Assembly (NCBI RefSeq): GCF_000473165.1
Contig: NZ_KI421504.1
Coordinates: 2,402,009 to 2,466,008 of the forward strand
DNA: 64,000 bases
Reading direction: 5' to 3'
Origin: Leisingera aquimarina DSM 24565
Lineage (GTDB): Bacteria; Pseudomonadota; Alphaproteobacteria; Rhodobacterales; Rhodobacteraceae
How positions within the stretch are numbered: position 1 is the stretch's first letter; each line of letters begins with the position of its first letter. The position numbers and the translations under genes are program-made. Under the pieces are notes generated by a model. The model did not search any database. It worked only from the letters and a program-made list of their open reading frames with translations, and was not told where the DNA came from. Positions 25,752 through 36,130 of this stretch are shown one piece after another.

Positions 25752-26360
25752 ATGACTGAAGCCCTGAATGAACTCGGCGCGCAGATCGAAGCGAAACGCC
25801 CCGATTGCGTTGTCGCCTGGGATGTCTCTTTTGGCGAGCTGAACATCGACGTCACACCCTCAAACATCGCCGGCCTGGTGGAATTCCTGAAATCGGACCA
25901 GAACTGCAAGTTCTCATCCCTGGTGGACATCACCGCGGTGGACTACCCGGAACGCGGCAAGCGGTTTGACGTGATCTATCATTTCCTGTCGATGTACCGG
26001 AACCAGCGCATCCGCCTGCGCGCCGCCGTGCGCGAGGATGAAATGGTACCCTCGATCGTGGACGTGCACCCCTCGGCCAACTGGTTTGAGCGGGAAGTCT
26101 ACGACATGTTTGGAATCCTGTTCTCCGGCCACCCGGATTTGCGCCGCATCCTGACCGACTATGGATTCCGCGGCTATCCGCTGCGCAAGGATTTTCCGAC
26201 CACCGGCTATACCGAGGTCCGCTATGACGAGGCGCAAAAGCGCGTGGTCTACGAGCCGGTGAAGCTGGTGCAGGAATACCGCCAGTTTGATTTCATGTCC
26301 CCGTGGGAGGGTGCCGAATACATTCTGCCCGGCGACGAGAAAAAGGAGGGCGCAAACTGA
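25752..26360 (+). CDS. nuoC: NADH-quinone oxidoreductase subunit C
   Basis: This is the 30-kDa hydrophilic subunit of the complex I peripheral arm, 202 aa, separate from NuoD as in alphaproteobacteria and mitochondria. Family landmarks are [27 protein letters not shown], the signature [29 protein letters not shown] (quoted in parts: [20 protein letters not shown]) and [18 protein letters not shown] precedes the ATG. Its stop overlaps the ATG of the small gene that follows. Confidence 0.95.
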   Translation: MTEALNELGAQIEAKRPDCVVAWDVSFGELNIDVTPSNIAGLVEFLKSDQNCKFSSLVDITAVDYPERGKRFDVIYHFLSMYRNQRIRLRAAVREDEMVPSIVDVHPSANWFEREVYDMFGILFSGHPDLRRILTDYGFRGYPLRKDFPTTGYTEVRYDEAQKRVVYEPVKLVQEYRQFDFMSPWEGAEYILPGDEKKEGAN

Positions 26361-26530
26361 TGTGGTTTGAACCTCTGGCCGAAGTGGGAACCTTGCTGGC
26401 GGGCTGTGCGGCCATGCTGGGCGCGGCAATGCCCGTTGTTAAAAAGAACTGCGCGTCACCTTATAAGGTGAAAGTCACCCTTCAGGGTGAGAAAATCACC
26501 TCGAATTATGATCGGGAGGCCTTCAAATGA
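26360..26530 (+). CDS. 56-aa protein between nuoC and nuoD
   Basis: This short gene is coupled at both ends: its ATG overlaps the nuoC stop and its TGA overlaps the nuoD start. The N-terminal half is a hydrophobic segment ([21 protein letters not shown]), a likely single membrane helix or weak signal. It is followed by a basic tail, [20 protein letters not shown] know no function. Its position suggests a complex I assembly or accessory factor, or simply a coupling spacer. Tight overlaps on both sides and a normal start argue that it is truly translated. Confidence 0.7.
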   Translation: MWFEPLAEVGTLLAGCAAMLGAAMPVVKKNCASPYKVKVTLQGEKITSNYDREAFK

Positions 26531-27753
26531 TGGACGGCTCCAAATTTGACGACGGCAGCGTCGACGCGCTGAGCGGTGAGCAGAAGATCCGCAACTTCAA
26601 CATCAACTTCGGTCCGCAGCACCCTGCAGCACACGGTGTTCTGCGTCTTGTGCTGGAGCTTGACGGCGAGATTGTTGAGCGCTGCGACCCGCATATCGGC
26701 CTGCTGCACCGCGGTACCGAAAAGCTGATGGAAAGCCGCACCTACCTGCAGAACCTGCCGTATTTCGACCGCCTCGATTATGTGGCGCCGATGAATCAGG
26801 AACATGCCTGGTGTCTGGCGATTGAGAAACTGACCGGCGTCGAGGTTCCCCGCCGCGGCCAGCTGATCCGGGTGCTCTATTCCGAAATCGGCCGCGTCCT
26901 GAACCACCTCCTCAATGTCACCACGCAGGCGATGGACGTCGGCGCGCTGACCCCGCCGTTGTGGGGCTTTGAAGAGCGCGAAAAGCTGATGGTGTTCTAC
27001 GAGAGGGCCTGCGGCGCCCGCCTGCACGCGGCCTACTTCCGCCCGGGCGGTGTGCATCAGGATCTGCCGGACGACCTCTTGGACGATATCGACCTCTGGG
27101 CGCTGGAATTCCCCAAGGTTCTGGACGACATCGACGGCCTCTTGACCGAAAACCGCATCTTCAAGCAGCGCAACTGCGATATCGGTGTGGTGAGTGAGGT
27201 GGAAATCCAGCAATATGGATTCTCGGGTGTCATGGTGCGCGGCTCCGGCCTCGCCTGGGACCTGCGCCGCGCGCAGCCCTATGAATGCTATGACGAGTTC
27301 GAGTTCCAGATCCCTGTCGGCAAGAACGGCGACTGCTACGACCGTTATCTTTGCCGGATGGAGGAGATGCGCCAGTCGACCTCGATCATCCGGCAGGCGA
27401 TCGTCAAGCTGCGCGAAGCCACCGGCGATGTGATGGCCCGCGGCAAGCTGTCCCCGCCCAAGCGCGGCGACATGAAAACCTCAATGGAAAGCCTGATCCA
27501 CCACTTCAAGCTATACACCGAAGGCTTCCACGTCCCGGCAGGCGAAGTTTACGCCGCCGTCGAGGCGCCCAAGGGCGAGTTTGGTGTCTACCTGGTGGCA
27601 GATGGGTCCAACAAACCCTACCGCTCCAAGATCCGCGCGCCCGGGTTCCTGCACCTGCAGGCGATGGACCACGTGGCCGGCGGCCACCAGCTGGCCGACG
27701 TCGCCGCCATCATTGGCACAATGGACGTCGTGTTCGGGGAGATTGACCGTTGA
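26527..27753 (+). CDS. nuoD: NADH-quinone oxidoreductase subunit D
   Basis: NuoD (49-kDa subunit) forms the quinone pocket together with NuoB. The 408-aa protein begins its core with [22 protein letters not shown], which contains the conserved His. It continues with [36 protein letters not shown], and ends with DVVFGEIDR, the invariant C-terminal Asp-Arg. It is related to NiFe hydrogenase large subunits but lacks metal-binding cysteines, as expected. Two ATGs are adjacent at 26527. Repeat copy C separates it from nuoE. Confidence 0.96.
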   Translation: MMDGSKFDDGSVDALSGEQKIRNFNINFGPQHPAAHGVLRLVLELDGEIVERCDPHIGLLHRGTEKLMESRTYLQNLPYFDRLDYVAPMNQEHAWCLAIEKLTGVEVPRRGQLIRVLYSEIGRVLNHLLNVTTQAMDVGALTPPLWGFEEREKLMVFYERACGARLHAAYFRPGGVHQDLPDDLLDDIDLWALEFPKVLDDIDGLLTENRIFKQRNCDIGVVSEVEIQQYGFSGVMVRGSGLAWDLRRAQPYECYDEFEFQIPVGKNGDCYDRYLCRMEEMRQSTSIIRQAIVKLREATGDVMARGKLSPPKRGDMKTSMESLIHHFKLYTEGFHVPAGEVYAAVEAPKGEFGVYLVADGSNKPYRSKIRAPGFLHLQAMDHVAGGHQLADVAAIIGTMDVVFGEIDR

Positions 27754-27768
27754 AACTGCCTGCCCTGT

Positions 27769-27820
27769 TTCATCTTTTCAAAAATACTCCCGCCGGAGGC
27801 ATCCGCGCGGGCAACGCCCA
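27769..27820 (-). repeat. GC-rich dispersed intergenic repeat, copy C
   Basis: Read on the minus strand this is GGGCGTTGCCC, then a GC block with CCTCCGGCGGG, then AGTATTTTTGAAAAGATGAA, the same layout as copies A, B and D. It occupies most of the nuoD-nuoE gap inside an operon, so it must be transcribed through. Confidence 0.6.
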
Positions 27821-27835
27821 CCAAAAGGTGATCTG

Positions 27836-29023
27836 ATGCTGCGCCGTCTCCACTCAGAACAACCCGACAGCTTTGCCTTTACCCCGGCCAACCAGGCCTG
27901 GGCTGAGGCACAGATCACCAAATATCCTGAAGGCCGCCAGGCTTCGGCGGTTATCCCGCTCTTGTGGCGCGCGCAGGAGCAGGAAGGCTGGGTCACCAAA
28001 CCCGCAATCGAGCACATCGCCGATATGCTTGGCATGGCCTATATCCGGGTGCTGGAAGTGACTTCCTTCTACTTCATGTTCCAGATGCAACCGACCGGTT
28101 CCGTTGCCAATATCCAGATCTGCGGCACCACGTCCTGCATGATCTGCGGGGCCGAGGATCTGGTCGCAGTCTGCAAGGAAAAGATCGCCGGGAAGCCGCA
28201 CACCCTGTCGGCCGACGGTAAATTCACCTGGGAAGAGGTCGAGTGCCTTGGTGCCTGCACGAACGCCCCGATGGCGCAGATCGGCAAGGACTATTACGAG
28301 GACCTGACCGTCGAGAGCTTCACCAAATTGCTGGACGATCTGGCGGCGGGCAGGGTGGTGGCGCCGGGTCCGCAGAATGGCCGTTACGCGGCCGAGCCGA
28401 AATCGGGCCTGACTACACTCATAGACTTTGACAGCGGCAAAACCCAGTACAACGCGTCAGTGCAGCTGGCGATGGACATCAAGGACGGCGTCAAGCGCAT
28501 CCAGGGGGATGAGGTGCCGCTGCTAACCCCCTGGGTTGGCAAAGACGGCGTTGTCGCAGGGCGTGCTGCGGCGGATGCACCGCCCAAGGCACCGGAGGCT
28601 CCCAAGCCTGCCGCGAAACAGGCAGAAGAAGTTGCCAAGGCGGCGCCCAGAAAATCGGACGCGGCTGAGCCTGCCTCTCCGGAAGGGGCAGCGGAGAAAC
28701 CTGCGGCGGACGGCCAATCAGAGGAAGGCCAGCCTGAGATCCTGAAAGAAGCCCGCGGCGGCCTGGCGGATGATCTGAAACTTCTCAAAGGGGTCGGGCC
28801 GAAGCTGGAGCAGACCCTGAATGAACTGGGTTTCTTCCATTTCGACCAGATTGCCGACTGGACTGAGGCAGAGGCCGCCTGGGTTGATGCGCGGCTCAAG
28901 TTCAAGGGCCGGATCGAACGGGACGGCTGGATTGAACAGGCGAAGCGCCTGCAGGTGGGCGATGAGACCGAATTCGCCAAACGTGCCAAAGAAGAGCACA
29001 TCTACGACGACAAGGAAGACTGA
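27836..29023 (+). CDS. nuoE: NADH-quinone oxidoreductase subunit E with C-terminal extension
   Basis: NuoE (24-kDa) holds the [2Fe-2S] cluster N1a next to the NADH module. Residues 1-180 are the standard thioredoxin-like domain with ligands Cys96, Cys101, Cys137 and Cys141 (CGTTSC, ECLGAC). The protein is 395 aa, much longer than the roughly 170-240 usual. A low-complexity Ala/Pro/Lys/Glu linker (about 243-305) leads to residues 313-371, [19 protein letters not shown] and onward. That resembles a helix-hairpin-helix domain of the kind found fused to ribosomal-protein or complex I genes in Rhodobacterales. The tail's role is unknown. The next gene is a small membrane protein. Confidence 0.93.
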   Translation: MLRRLHSEQPDSFAFTPANQAWAEAQITKYPEGRQASAVIPLLWRAQEQEGWVTKPAIEHIADMLGMAYIRVLEVTSFYFMFQMQPTGSVANIQICGTTSCMICGAEDLVAVCKEKIAGKPHTLSADGKFTWEEVECLGACTNAPMAQIGKDYYEDLTVESFTKLLDDLAAGRVVAPGPQNGRYAAEPKSGLTTLIDFDSGKTQYNASVQLAMDIKDGVKRIQGDEVPLLTPWVGKDGVVAGRAAADAPPKAPEAPKPAAKQAEEVAKAAPRKSDAAEPASPEGAAEKPAADGQSEEGQPEILKEARGGLADDLKLLKGVGPKLEQTLNELGFFHFDQIADWTEAEAAWVDARLKFKGRIERDGWIEQAKRLQVGDETEFAKRAKEEHIYDDKED

Positions 29024-29068
29024 TCGGGAGGCGGCCCGCAGGGGCCGCGTCCGGGTGATAGGGAACAG

Positions 29069-29308
29069 ATGACCAAGGAACAGGACCAGGCCATTGCAGC
29101 AAAGGGCCGGCACATCGCGCTTGTGATTGCCGGGACTATTTCGCTGTGGATTGCCGTATCGCTGTTCATCGGCCCCATGCTGGGACTGCCGGGGCGCTTT
29201 GCGCTGCTGTTCGACTTCGCCGCTCTGGCAGGCATGATTTATGCCCTGGTCAACATATTTCAACTCTGGCGCATGCGCCGGGCCAATGAACAAGAAAACC
29301 AAAGGTAG
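29069..29308 (+). CDS. DUF5337-like small membrane protein
   Basis: This is a 79-aa protein with two predicted membrane helices (HIALVIAGTISLWIAVSLFI and FALLFDFAALAGMIYALVN), a charged N-terminus and an Arg/Glu-rich tail. It matches my memory of the DUF5337 family, found between nuoE and nuoF in Rhodobacterales. No function is known. Conserved position suggests an accessory or assembly role in complex I, which is inference. It lies 45 bases after nuoE and 6 before nuoF. Confidence 0.75.
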   Translation: MTKEQDQAIAAKGRHIALVIAGTISLWIAVSLFIGPMLGLPGRFALLFDFAALAGMIYALVNIFQLWRMRRANEQENQR

Positions 29309-29314
29309 GCACAC

Positions 29315-30613
29315 ATGCTGAAGGATCAGGACCGGATCTTTACCAACCTTTACGGGATGCACGAGCGCACGCTGGCGGGCGCCAAGGCGCGCGGCCATTG
29401 GGACGGCACCGCGGGCATCATCGAAAAGGGCCGCGACTGGATCATTCAGACGATGAAGGACAGCGGCCTGAGGGGCCGCGGCGGCGCGGGCTTCCCGACC
29501 GGCCTCAAGTGGTCGTTCATGCCCAAGGAAAGCGACGGCCGTCCGGCCTACCTGGTGATCAACGCGGATGAATCCGAGCCGGGCACCTGCAAGGACCGCG
29601 AGATTATGCGCCATGATCCGCATACGCTGATAGAGGGCGCGCTGATCGCCTCCTTCGCGATGAATGCGCATACCTGCTACATTTATCTCCGCGGCGAATA
29701 CATCCGCGAGCGCGAGGCGCTGCAGGCCGCGATTGACGAGGCTTATGACAAGGGTCTTCTGGGCAAGAACGCGGCCGGCTCCGACTGGGACTTCGACGTC
29801 TTCCTGCACCACGGGGCAGGGGCCTATATCTGCGGCGAGGAAACCGCCCTGATCGAGAGCCTGGAAGGAAAGAAGGGCATGCCCCGGATGAAGCCGCCGT
29901 TCCCGGCAGGCGCGGGCCTTTACGGTTGCCCGACCACTGTGAACAACGTGGAATCTATTGCCGTTGTACCCACTATTCTGCGCCGCGGTGCCGACTGGTT
30001 TGCAGGCTTTGGCCGCCAGAACAACGCAGGCACCAAGCTGTTTGCGATCTCCGGTCACGTCAACAACCCCTGCGTGGTGGAAGAGGCGATGTCGATTGGT
30101 TTCGAGGAGCTGATCGAAAAGCATTGCGGCGGCATCCGCGGCGGCTGGGACAACCTCTTGGCCGTGATCCCCGGCGGCTCCTCTGTGCCATGCGTGCGCG
30201 GCGAGAACATGCGCGATGCGATCATGGATTTTGACTACTTGCGCGGCGAGCTGGGCTCGGGTCTTGGCACCGCGGCGGTGATCGTGATGGACAAGCAGAC
30301 CGACATCATCAAGGCGATCTGGCGCCTGTCCAAATTCTACAAGCACGAAAGCTGCGGCCAGTGCACGCCCTGCCGCGAAGGCACCGGCTGGATGATGCGC
30401 GTCATGGACCGCCTGATGCGCGGCGAGGCTGAGCTGGAAGAGATCGACATGCTGTGGGACGTGACCAAACAGGTCGAAGGCCACACCATCTGCGCCCTTG
30501 GCGACGCGGCGGCCTGGCCGATCCAGGGCCTGATCAAGAACTTCCGTGAGGAAATCGAAGACCGCATCAAGGCCCAGAAGACCGGCCGCCTGGGCGCAAT
30601 GGCGGCGGAATAA
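29315..30613 (+). CDS. nuoF: NADH-quinone oxidoreductase subunit F
   Basis: NuoF (51-kDa) binds NADH and FMN and carries cluster N3, so it is where electrons enter. The 432-aa protein has [16 protein letters not shown] (NADH/FMN-binding glycine loop), [31 protein letters not shown], and the 4Fe-4S ligands in [16 protein letters not shown] plus [17 protein letters not shown]. Length is normal. It is preceded by the DUF5337-like gene and followed three bases later by a MAPEG gene. Confidence 0.96.
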   Translation: MLKDQDRIFTNLYGMHERTLAGAKARGHWDGTAGIIEKGRDWIIQTMKDSGLRGRGGAGFPTGLKWSFMPKESDGRPAYLVINADESEPGTCKDREIMRHDPHTLIEGALIASFAMNAHTCYIYLRGEYIREREALQAAIDEAYDKGLLGKNAAGSDWDFDVFLHHGAGAYICGEETALIESLEGKKGMPRMKPPFPAGAGLYGCPTTVNNVESIAVVPTILRRGADWFAGFGRQNNAGTKLFAISGHVNNPCVVEEAMSIGFEELIEKHCGGIRGGWDNLLAVIPGGSSVPCVRGENMRDAIMDFDYLRGELGSGLGTAAVIVMDKQTDIIKAIWRLSKFYKHESCGQCTPCREGTGWMMRVMDRLMRGEAELEEIDMLWDVTKQVEGHTICALGDAAAWPIQGLIKNFREEIEDRIKAQKTGRLGAMAAE

Positions 30614-30616
30614 CTG

Positions 30617-31033
30617 ATGGAAACCTTCGCCGCATATTCCCACGCTCTGGCTGCGCTGGTGCTCTTTACCCTGATCACCCTGGCGTTGTCGCCGTTTTCG
30701 GCGCTGTCCAAGCAGAAGGCAGGTCTTGCCCCCGGCGCCACGCCGCAGGAGGATTATGCGGATAAGGCGTACCGGCTGAACCGGGCCTATTTGAACGGCT
30801 GCGAGACGCTGCCAGCTTTCCTGACGGTGACACTGGCGGCGATCCTGGCAGGCGCTGCACCGTTCTGGGTGAATTTTCTGGCCTCGCTCGTGCTGGTGTC
30901 GCGGGTGATCATGATCCTCATCCATCTTCGCGGCAGCGGCAAACCACATGGCGGGTTGCGGTCGGTTTTTTATGTGATTGGCTGGTCCTGTATGGGCGGC
31001 TTGGCAATTTTGACTTTGGTGGCAGTATTTTGA
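30617..31033 (+). CDS. MAPEG family membrane protein
   Basis: This is a 138-aa integral membrane protein of the MAPEG superfamily (membrane-associated eicosanoid and glutathione metabolism proteins). Four hydrophobic helices are visible. The family signature is RAYLNGCETLPAFLTVTLAAIL with the E-x2-P motif, then LVSRVIMILIHLRG. Bacterial members are mostly uncharacterised, some with glutathione transferase or peroxidase activity. It is inserted between nuoF and nuoG, spaced 3 bases after nuoF, and its stop overlaps a TTG that may start the next gene. It is not a known complex I subunit. Confidence 0.85.
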   Translation: METFAAYSHALAALVLFTLITLALSPFSALSKQKAGLAPGATPQEDYADKAYRLNRAYLNGCETLPAFLTVTLAAILAGAAPFWVNFLASLVLVSRVIMILIHLRGSGKPHGGLRSVFYVIGWSCMGGLAILTLVAVF

Positions 31034-31395
31034 AAACTCTAACGACATACCGGATGGCCGTGCCGATGGCCTGTTTGGCAGTCGCGGCGCTGGTCACGGC
31101 CTGCGGCTCCAGCACCACCAACAAGAACAGGGAACTGTATGACGGCGTCCCGTTCAAAGCCAAGGCCAAGCCGGTAGACAAGAAGGTGAACCGCGCTGAT
31201 TTCTCAATCGAAATCAAGGGTGCGGACCGCTCCGTCACAGGTGCGCGCGAGGCTGCTGCACATGCCGGCACCACCTATTGCGTTGTGAACTACGGCTCGT
31301 CCAAAATCGATTGGGCGGTGGACCCGGCCGATCAGGATGCGCAGCTGACACTGACCGACGGCAAGGCCACTTTCCAGGGAACCTGCATACCGTGA
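31030..31395 (+). CDS. small lipoprotein between nuoF and nuoG
   Basis: This is a 121-aa protein with a lipoprotein signal: hydrophobic MACLAVAALVTAC, where the Cys of the lipobox LVTAC would be lipidated. The mature domain is basic, then beta-rich, with a disulfide-capable Cys pair (TTYCVVNYGSS and a near-terminal TCIP). TTG 31030 overlaps the MAPEG stop; ATG 31054 would still give the full lipobox and is an equally good start. The family is unknown to me. Location within the nuo operon suggests co-expression with complex I, nothing more. Confidence 0.7.
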   Translation: MKTLTTYRMAVPMACLAVAALVTACGSSTTNKNRELYDGVPFKAKAKPVDKKVNRADFSIEIKGADRSVTGAREAAAHAGTTYCVVNYGSSKIDWAVDPADQDAQLTLTDGKATFQGTCIP

Positions 31396-31496
31396 GCGGA
31401 TTTCCGGCATATCAGGGCTGGCCGGCGCGGCTGCTATTGAATAGCAGCGCCGCGCGCTTGAGCAGTGGGAGCTTCAAACTGAAGGAGTTCTTCGCC

Positions 31497-31901
31497 ATGC
31501 GTGCCCTGATTGCTGTTGCTCTGTCTGCCTTTGTTGCCCTGCCGGTTTCGGCACTGGCCAAACCGTCGCTGCGCGATGTTGCCGAAATCGAAGACCCCTT
31601 GTTTGCGGTGGCCATGGCCAAGGAAGTCTCTGACCACTGCGACCGCCTTGCGCCGCGCTACTTCAAGGGGCTGGGCGAGTTGCGCCGGCTCAAAGCACGG
31701 GCGAATGAGCTGGGATACTCGGACACGGAAATCCGGGCCTATATCGACTCGGATGCCGAGAAGGCCCGTATGCGTGCCAAGGGCGAGCGGCTGCTGGCGC
31801 AAAACGGCGTCTCGTATGAACAACCGGAAACCTTCTGCGCCTATGGCCGCGCGGAAATCGAAAAGAACAGCGCGATCGGCGTGTTACTGAGGGCGAAATA
31901 G
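31497..31901 (+). CDS. DUF5333-like exported protein
   Basis: This is a 134-aa protein with a Sec signal peptide (MRALIAVALSAFVALPVSALA, cleavage after ALA). The helical, charged mature domain includes VSDHCDRLAPRYFKGLGELR, LGYSDTEIRAYIDSDAEKAR and ETFCAYGRAEIEKNSAIG; the two cysteines may pair. It matches my memory of the DUF5333 family, which sits next to nuoG in Rhodobacterales. ATG 31497 follows AAGGAG with normal spacing; the reading frame is open further upstream without export features. Function is unknown. It lies three bases before nuoG. Confidence 0.8.
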   Translation: MRALIAVALSAFVALPVSALAKPSLRDVAEIEDPLFAVAMAKEVSDHCDRLAPRYFKGLGELRRLKARANELGYSDTEIRAYIDSDAEKARMRAKGERLLAQNGVSYEQPETFCAYGRAEIEKNSAIGVLLRAK

Positions 31902-31904
31902 ACC

Positions 31905-33923
31905 ATGTCTGACCTCCGCAAGATCAACATTGACGGAACCGAGATCGAGGTGGAAGGGGCGATGACCCTGATCCAGGCCTGTGAGGAGGCGGGTGTCGAG
32001 ATCCCGCGCTTCTGCTACCACGAGCGCCTGTCGATTGCCGGCAACTGCCGCATGTGCCTTGTTGAAGTTGTCGGCGGCCCGCCGAAACCGGCGGCCTCCT
32101 GCGCGATGCAGGTGCGCGATTTGCGCCCGGGACCTGAAGGCCAGGCGCCGCAGGTGAAAACCAATTCGCCGATGGTCAAGAAGGCCCGCGAAGGCGTAAT
32201 GGAATTCATGCTGATCAACCACCCGCTGGATTGCCCGATCTGCGACCAGGGCGGCGAATGCGATCTGCAGGACCAGGCGATGGCCTATGGCATCTCTGCC
32301 AGCCGTTTCAAAGAATCCAAACGCGCGGTGGATGATCTGGACCTTGGCCCGTTGGTCGGCACCGCAATGACCCGCTGCATCAGCTGCACCCGCTGTGTGC
32401 GCTTCACCACCGAGGTCGCAGGTATCGCTCAAATGGGCCAAACCGGGCGCGGTGAAGATGCGGAGATCACCTCCTACCTGAACCAGACGCTGCAATCGAA
32501 CCTGCAGGGCAACATCATCGACCTCTGCCCGGTGGGCGCGCTGACCTCCAAGCCTTACGCCTTCACCGCGCGGCCCTGGGAGCTGACCAAGACCGAAACC
32601 ATCGACGTGATGGACGCACTGGGGGCGAACATCCGCGTCGATACCAAGGGCCGCGAAGTGATGCGGATCCTGCCGCGCAACCACGACGGCGTGAACGAGG
32701 AATGGATCTCCGACAAGACCCGCTTTGTCTGGGACGGCCTGCGCCGCCAGCGCCTTGACCGTCCTTACGTGCGCGTCGATGGCAAGCTGAAGCCCGCCAC
32801 CTGGGGCGAGGCGCTGTCTGCCGCAGCCAATGCGATGAAGGGCAAGAAAATTGCCGGTCTGATCGGCGATCTGGCCCCGGTTGAGGCAGCCTTTGCCCTG
32901 AAGCAGCTGGTCGAAGGCCTGGGCGGCAAGGTCGAATGCCGCACCGACAACGCCCGTCTGCCGATTGGCAACCGCGCGGGTTACGCCGGCACCGCCACTA
33001 TCGAGGACGTGGACAGCGCCAAGGCTATCATGCTGATCGGCACCAACCCGCGCGACGAAGCGCCGGTTCTGAACGCCCGCATTCGCAAGGCCTGGCTGAA
33101 CGGCGCCACCATTGGTGTGGTTGGTCAAGCCGAGGATCTGACTTACGAATACCACCACCTTGGCACTGACCGCGCAGCGCTGGAAGCGCTGCATGGCCTG
33201 GACCATGCAGGTGCTCTGGAAAAGGAAACGCTGGTAATCGTGGGGCAGGGCGCCCTGCGCGAAGCCGACGGCCTGGCGGTCCTGGCGCACGCTCAGAAGT
33301 TCGCCGTCGACACCGGCTCCAAGCTGATGGTGCTGCACACCGCTGCTTCCCGCGTTGGTGCGATGGACATCGGCGCGGTGACCGAAGGCGGCATGGCCGC
33401 GGCCATCGACGGGGCAGAGGTGATCTATAACCTCGGTGCCGATGAGGTGGAAATCGACGCAGGAGCCTTTGTGATCTACCAGGGCTCCCACGGCGACCGC
33501 GGCGCGCACCGCGCTGACGTGATCCTGCCGGGCGCCGCCTACACAGAGGAAAACGGGCTGTTCGTGAACACTGAAGGCCGCCCGCAGCTGGCCATGCGTG
33601 CCGCGTTTGCACCGGGCGAAGCCAAGGAAAACTGGGCGATCCTGCGCGCGCTCAGCGCCGAAGCGGAGGCTAAGCTGGGCTATGACTCGTTGGCACAGCT
33701 GCGCCAGGCCCTGGTCGCCGAGGTGCCGCATCTGGCGCAGATCGACGAAGTGGCCGAAAAGGACGGAGCGGCGCTGGAACTGGACAAGCTCGGCAAGGCC
33801 GGCTTCCTGCCTGCGGTCCGCGACTTCTACCTGACCAACCCGGTTGCCCGCGCCTCCCAGTTGATGGCGGAACTGTCGGCAGGCGTGAAAGCCCGCGAAA
33901 CCGGGAAACTGGCCGCCGAATGA
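31905..33923 (+). CDS. nuoG: NADH-quinone oxidoreductase subunit G
   Basis: NuoG (75-kDa) is the largest peripheral-arm subunit, with several iron-sulfur clusters. The 672-aa protein has the N1b ligands ([21 protein letters not shown]), the His-Cys N5 region ([19 protein letters not shown]), N4 ligands ([16 protein letters not shown]), and [22 protein letters not shown] molybdopterin-oxidoreductase-like C-terminal domain lacks cofactor use. The extra N7 cluster motif found in E. coli appears absent, as in mitochondria-like enzymes. Its stop overlaps the next lipoprotein's start. Confidence 0.96.
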   Translation: MSDLRKINIDGTEIEVEGAMTLIQACEEAGVEIPRFCYHERLSIAGNCRMCLVEVVGGPPKPAASCAMQVRDLRPGPEGQAPQVKTNSPMVKKAREGVMEFMLINHPLDCPICDQGGECDLQDQAMAYGISASRFKESKRAVDDLDLGPLVGTAMTRCISCTRCVRFTTEVAGIAQMGQTGRGEDAEITSYLNQTLQSNLQGNIIDLCPVGALTSKPYAFTARPWELTKTETIDVMDALGANIRVDTKGREVMRILPRNHDGVNEEWISDKTRFVWDGLRRQRLDRPYVRVDGKLKPATWGEALSAAANAMKGKKIAGLIGDLAPVEAAFALKQLVEGLGGKVECRTDNARLPIGNRAGYAGTATIEDVDSAKAIMLIGTNPRDEAPVLNARIRKAWLNGATIGVVGQAEDLTYEYHHLGTDRAALEALHGLDHAGALEKETLVIVGQGALREADGLAVLAHAQKFAVDTGSKLMVLHTAASRVGAMDIGAVTEGGMAAAIDGAEVIYNLGADEVEIDAGAFVIYQGSHGDRGAHRADVILPGAAYTEENGLFVNTEGRPQLAMRAAFAPGEAKENWAILRALSAEAEAKLGYDSLAQLRQALVAEVPHLAQIDEVAEKDGAALELDKLGKAGFLPAVRDFYLTNPVARASQLMAELSAGVKARETGKLAAE

Positions 33924-34306
33924 TCCGATTTGCCCTCATAACGCCCTTCCTGCTGGCCGCCTGCGCAATGGCACCCGGCAGCGAAGGCGAGCGGCCCGCC
34001 CCGATCTATGAAGGGGTGGAAACCAGCCTGCTGGAGGGCGATCTGGTGCAATTTCACGTCTCCATGCGCGGGGCAACCGTGCAGGAAGACCTCGACAACT
34101 ATGCGGAATGTGCCGCCGCGCAATATGCGCTGATCCGGGATTACGGGTTTGCGCGCCATGTGCGCACAACAATGAAACAGGCAGGGGGCAGCCGGACTGC
34201 TGATGCGGTCTATCTGATTTCGCCCTCTCTGCCGCGCGGGCTGCGCACCATCGACGCCGAAGTCGTGGTTGCGGATTGCGCGGCAAACGGAATACCGACG
34301 GTGTGA
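33920..34306 (+). CDS. small lipoprotein between nuoG and nuoH
   Basis: This is a 128-aa protein whose signal ([15 protein letters not shown]) ends in a lipobox with Cys15. The mature part has a [35 protein letters not shown] core (quoted as two parts: [25 protein letters not shown]) and ends with [14 protein letters not shown], so one disulfide is possible. It starts by a 4-base overlap with nuoG and ends six bases before nuoH. I do not recognise the family beyond 'hypothetical' genes at this site in Rhodobacterales. An accessory role with complex I is inferred from position only. Confidence 0.72.
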   Translation: MIRFALITPFLLAACAMAPGSEGERPAPIYEGVETSLLEGDLVQFHVSMRGATVQEDLDNYAECAAAQYALIRDYGFARHVRTTMKQAGGSRTADAVYLISPSLPRGLRTIDAEVVVADCAANGIPTV

Positions 34307-34312
34307 GGACCT

Positions 34313-35350
34313 ATGGCTGATTTCTTTAACACTCCAGGCGGCATCGCTGTTCTGATCCTGGCGCAAGTGCTTGCAGTTGTTGCTTTTGTGATGATCTCGC
34401 TCCTGTTCCTCGTCTACGGGGACCGCAAGATATGGGCCGCGGTCCAGATGCGCCGGGGGCCGAATGTGGTGGGTGTCTTCGGCCTGCTGCAATCGGTGGC
34501 CGACGCGCTGAAATATGTGGTTAAGGAAGTGGTGATCCCGGCCGGCGCCGACCGCCCGGTCTTCATTCTGGCACCGCTGACCTCCTTTGTGCTGGCGATG
34601 ATCGCCTGGGCGGTGATCCCGTTCAACGACGGCTGGGTGCTGTCAGACATCAACGTCGCCATTCTTTATGTCTTTGCAGTTTCCTCGCTTGAGGTCTACG
34701 GCGTGATCATGGGCGGCTGGGCGTCGAACTCGAAATACCCGTTCCTGGGCAGCTTGCGCTCTGCCGCTCAGATGATCTCCTATGAAGTCTCGCTGGGCCT
34801 GATCATCATCGGCATCATCATCTCCACCGGTTCGATGAACTTTGGCGACATCGTGCGCGCGCAGGATGGCGATCTGGGCCTTCTGAACTGGTACTGGATC
34901 CCGCATTTCCCGATGGTTTTCCTGTTCTTTATCTCGGCACTGGCAGAAACCAACCGCCCGCCGTTCGACCTGCCGGAAGCGGAATCGGAACTGGTCGCGG
35001 GCTACCAGGTGGAATACTCGGCCACCCCGTTCCTCTTGTTCATGGCCGGTGAATACATCGCCATCTTCCTGATGTGCGCGCTGACCTCGCTGCTGTTCTT
35101 CGGCGGCTGGCTGTCCCCGATCCCGGGCCTCCCCGATGGCGTGCTGTGGATGGTCGGCAAGATGGCGTTCTTCTTCTTCCTCTTCGCAATGGTAAAGGCG
35201 ATCACCCCGCGCTACCGCTACGACCAACTGATGCGCCTGGGCTGGAAAGTGTTCCTGCCGTTCTCGCTGGCCTGGGTGGTCTTTGTATCCTTTGCTGCAA
35301 AGTTTGACTGGTTCTGGGGCATCTTCGCGCGCTGGACCGTGGGAGGCTGA
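34313..35350 (+). CDS. nuoH: NADH-quinone oxidoreductase subunit H
   Basis: NuoH (ND1) is the membrane subunit that forms the quinone entrance and links the peripheral arm to the proton pumps. The 345-aa protein has about eight transmembrane helices. Conserved segments are ERK-like [36 protein letters not shown], and the quinone-site loop [20 protein letters not shown] with VEYSATPF. It follows a lipoprotein gene and precedes a SAM methyltransferase by six bases. Confidence 0.96.
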   Translation: MADFFNTPGGIAVLILAQVLAVVAFVMISLLFLVYGDRKIWAAVQMRRGPNVVGVFGLLQSVADALKYVVKEVVIPAGADRPVFILAPLTSFVLAMIAWAVIPFNDGWVLSDINVAILYVFAVSSLEVYGVIMGGWASNSKYPFLGSLRSAAQMISYEVSLGLIIIGIIISTGSMNFGDIVRAQDGDLGLLNWYWIPHFPMVFLFFISALAETNRPPFDLPEAESELVAGYQVEYSATPFLLFMAGEYIAIFLMCALTSLLFFGGWLSPIPGLPDGVLWMVGKMAFFFFLFAMVKAITPRYRYDQLMRLGWKVFLPFSLAWVVFVSFAAKFDWFWGIFARWTVGG

Positions 35351-35356
35351 TCAGAA

Positions 35357-36130
35357 ATGGGCGTCGATATTGAGCTCTTTGAACGGCTGGCCGACCTGTC
35401 GGTCCGCTTCCAGCCGGAAGGCCGGACGCTTATGCTTGGGCGTCATTCCTTCCGGGTGGAGGATCATATCAAGCACAAGTTTGACCGGATCCTGCGCAAA
35501 AAAGGGCTCGATCTCAGCCACGAGGAGCTGGTTCAAGAAGACGGTTACTGCGAAACCCTGATGCAAAAGCTGGGATTCGGTGACATGGAAACCATGGATT
35601 TTTCGAACTACGAGGGAGCGACGATCCTTCATGACCTGAACCGCCCGGTGGCTGCCGAGCTGGAAGGGCAGTTCGATCTGATATTCGACGGCGGCACAAT
35701 TGAACATGTCTTCAACGTGCCGATGGCGTTGGAAACGGTTTTCCGGATGCTGAAGCCGGGCGGGCGGTTTGTTTCCGCCAACGGATTTAATGGCTGGCCT
35801 GCGCATGGCATCTACCAGTTCAATCCGGAACTGGTCTGGACGTTCTGGGGGCGAAACTGCGGCTGCACCGTGCATGACTGCCGCGGCATTCACAAACGGC
35901 CGCGCGGCGGCGACTACCATGTTGAGTTCCAGGACCCTGCTGAGACCGGCAAGCGGATGCGGCTCAAGGGCAAAATACCGGAGGGGCGCATGTACCTCTA
36001 TTATGAAATCGAAAAGACCAGCGATTCAGCAATGAAGGACCTGGTGCTGCAAAGCGACTATGAAACCAAGTGGCACAGCCACGGAAACGCCGGCGCAACC
36101 CGGCTTGATGACGAAATGGCTCCGCAATGA
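35357..36130 (+). CDS. class I SAM-dependent methyltransferase inserted in nuo operon
   Basis: This 257-aa protein has a Rossmann-like methyltransferase core, but motif I is TLMLGRHSF rather than GxGxG. Later landmarks are [14 protein letters not shown], then [20 protein letters not shown] and [11 protein letters not shown] (post-motif regions), followed by an [20 protein letters not shown] segment and a C-terminal domain. Similar proteins occur near glycosyltransferase genes and are assumed to methylate sugars or small molecules. Here it sits between nuoH and nuoI, and its stop overlaps the nuoI start. It is not a standard complex I gene. The substrate is unknown. Confidence 0.8.
   Translation: MGVDIELFERLADLSVRFQPEGRTLMLGRHSFRVEDHIKHKFDRILRKKGLDLSHEELVQEDGYCETLMQKLGFGDMETMDFSNYEGATILHDLNRPVAAELEGQFDLIFDGGTIEHVFNVPMALETVFRMLKPGGRFVSANGFNGWPAHGIYQFNPELVWTFWGRNCGCTVHDCRGIHKRPRGGDYHVEFQDPAETGKRMRLKGKIPEGRMYLYYEIEKTSDSAMKDLVLQSDYETKWHSHGNAGATRLDDEMAPQ

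Noticed and set aside
28718-31048. 776-codon minus-strand open frame opposite nuoE-nuoF
   Set aside because: It lies antisense to clearly real complex I genes and has a compositionally biased, domain-free translation.
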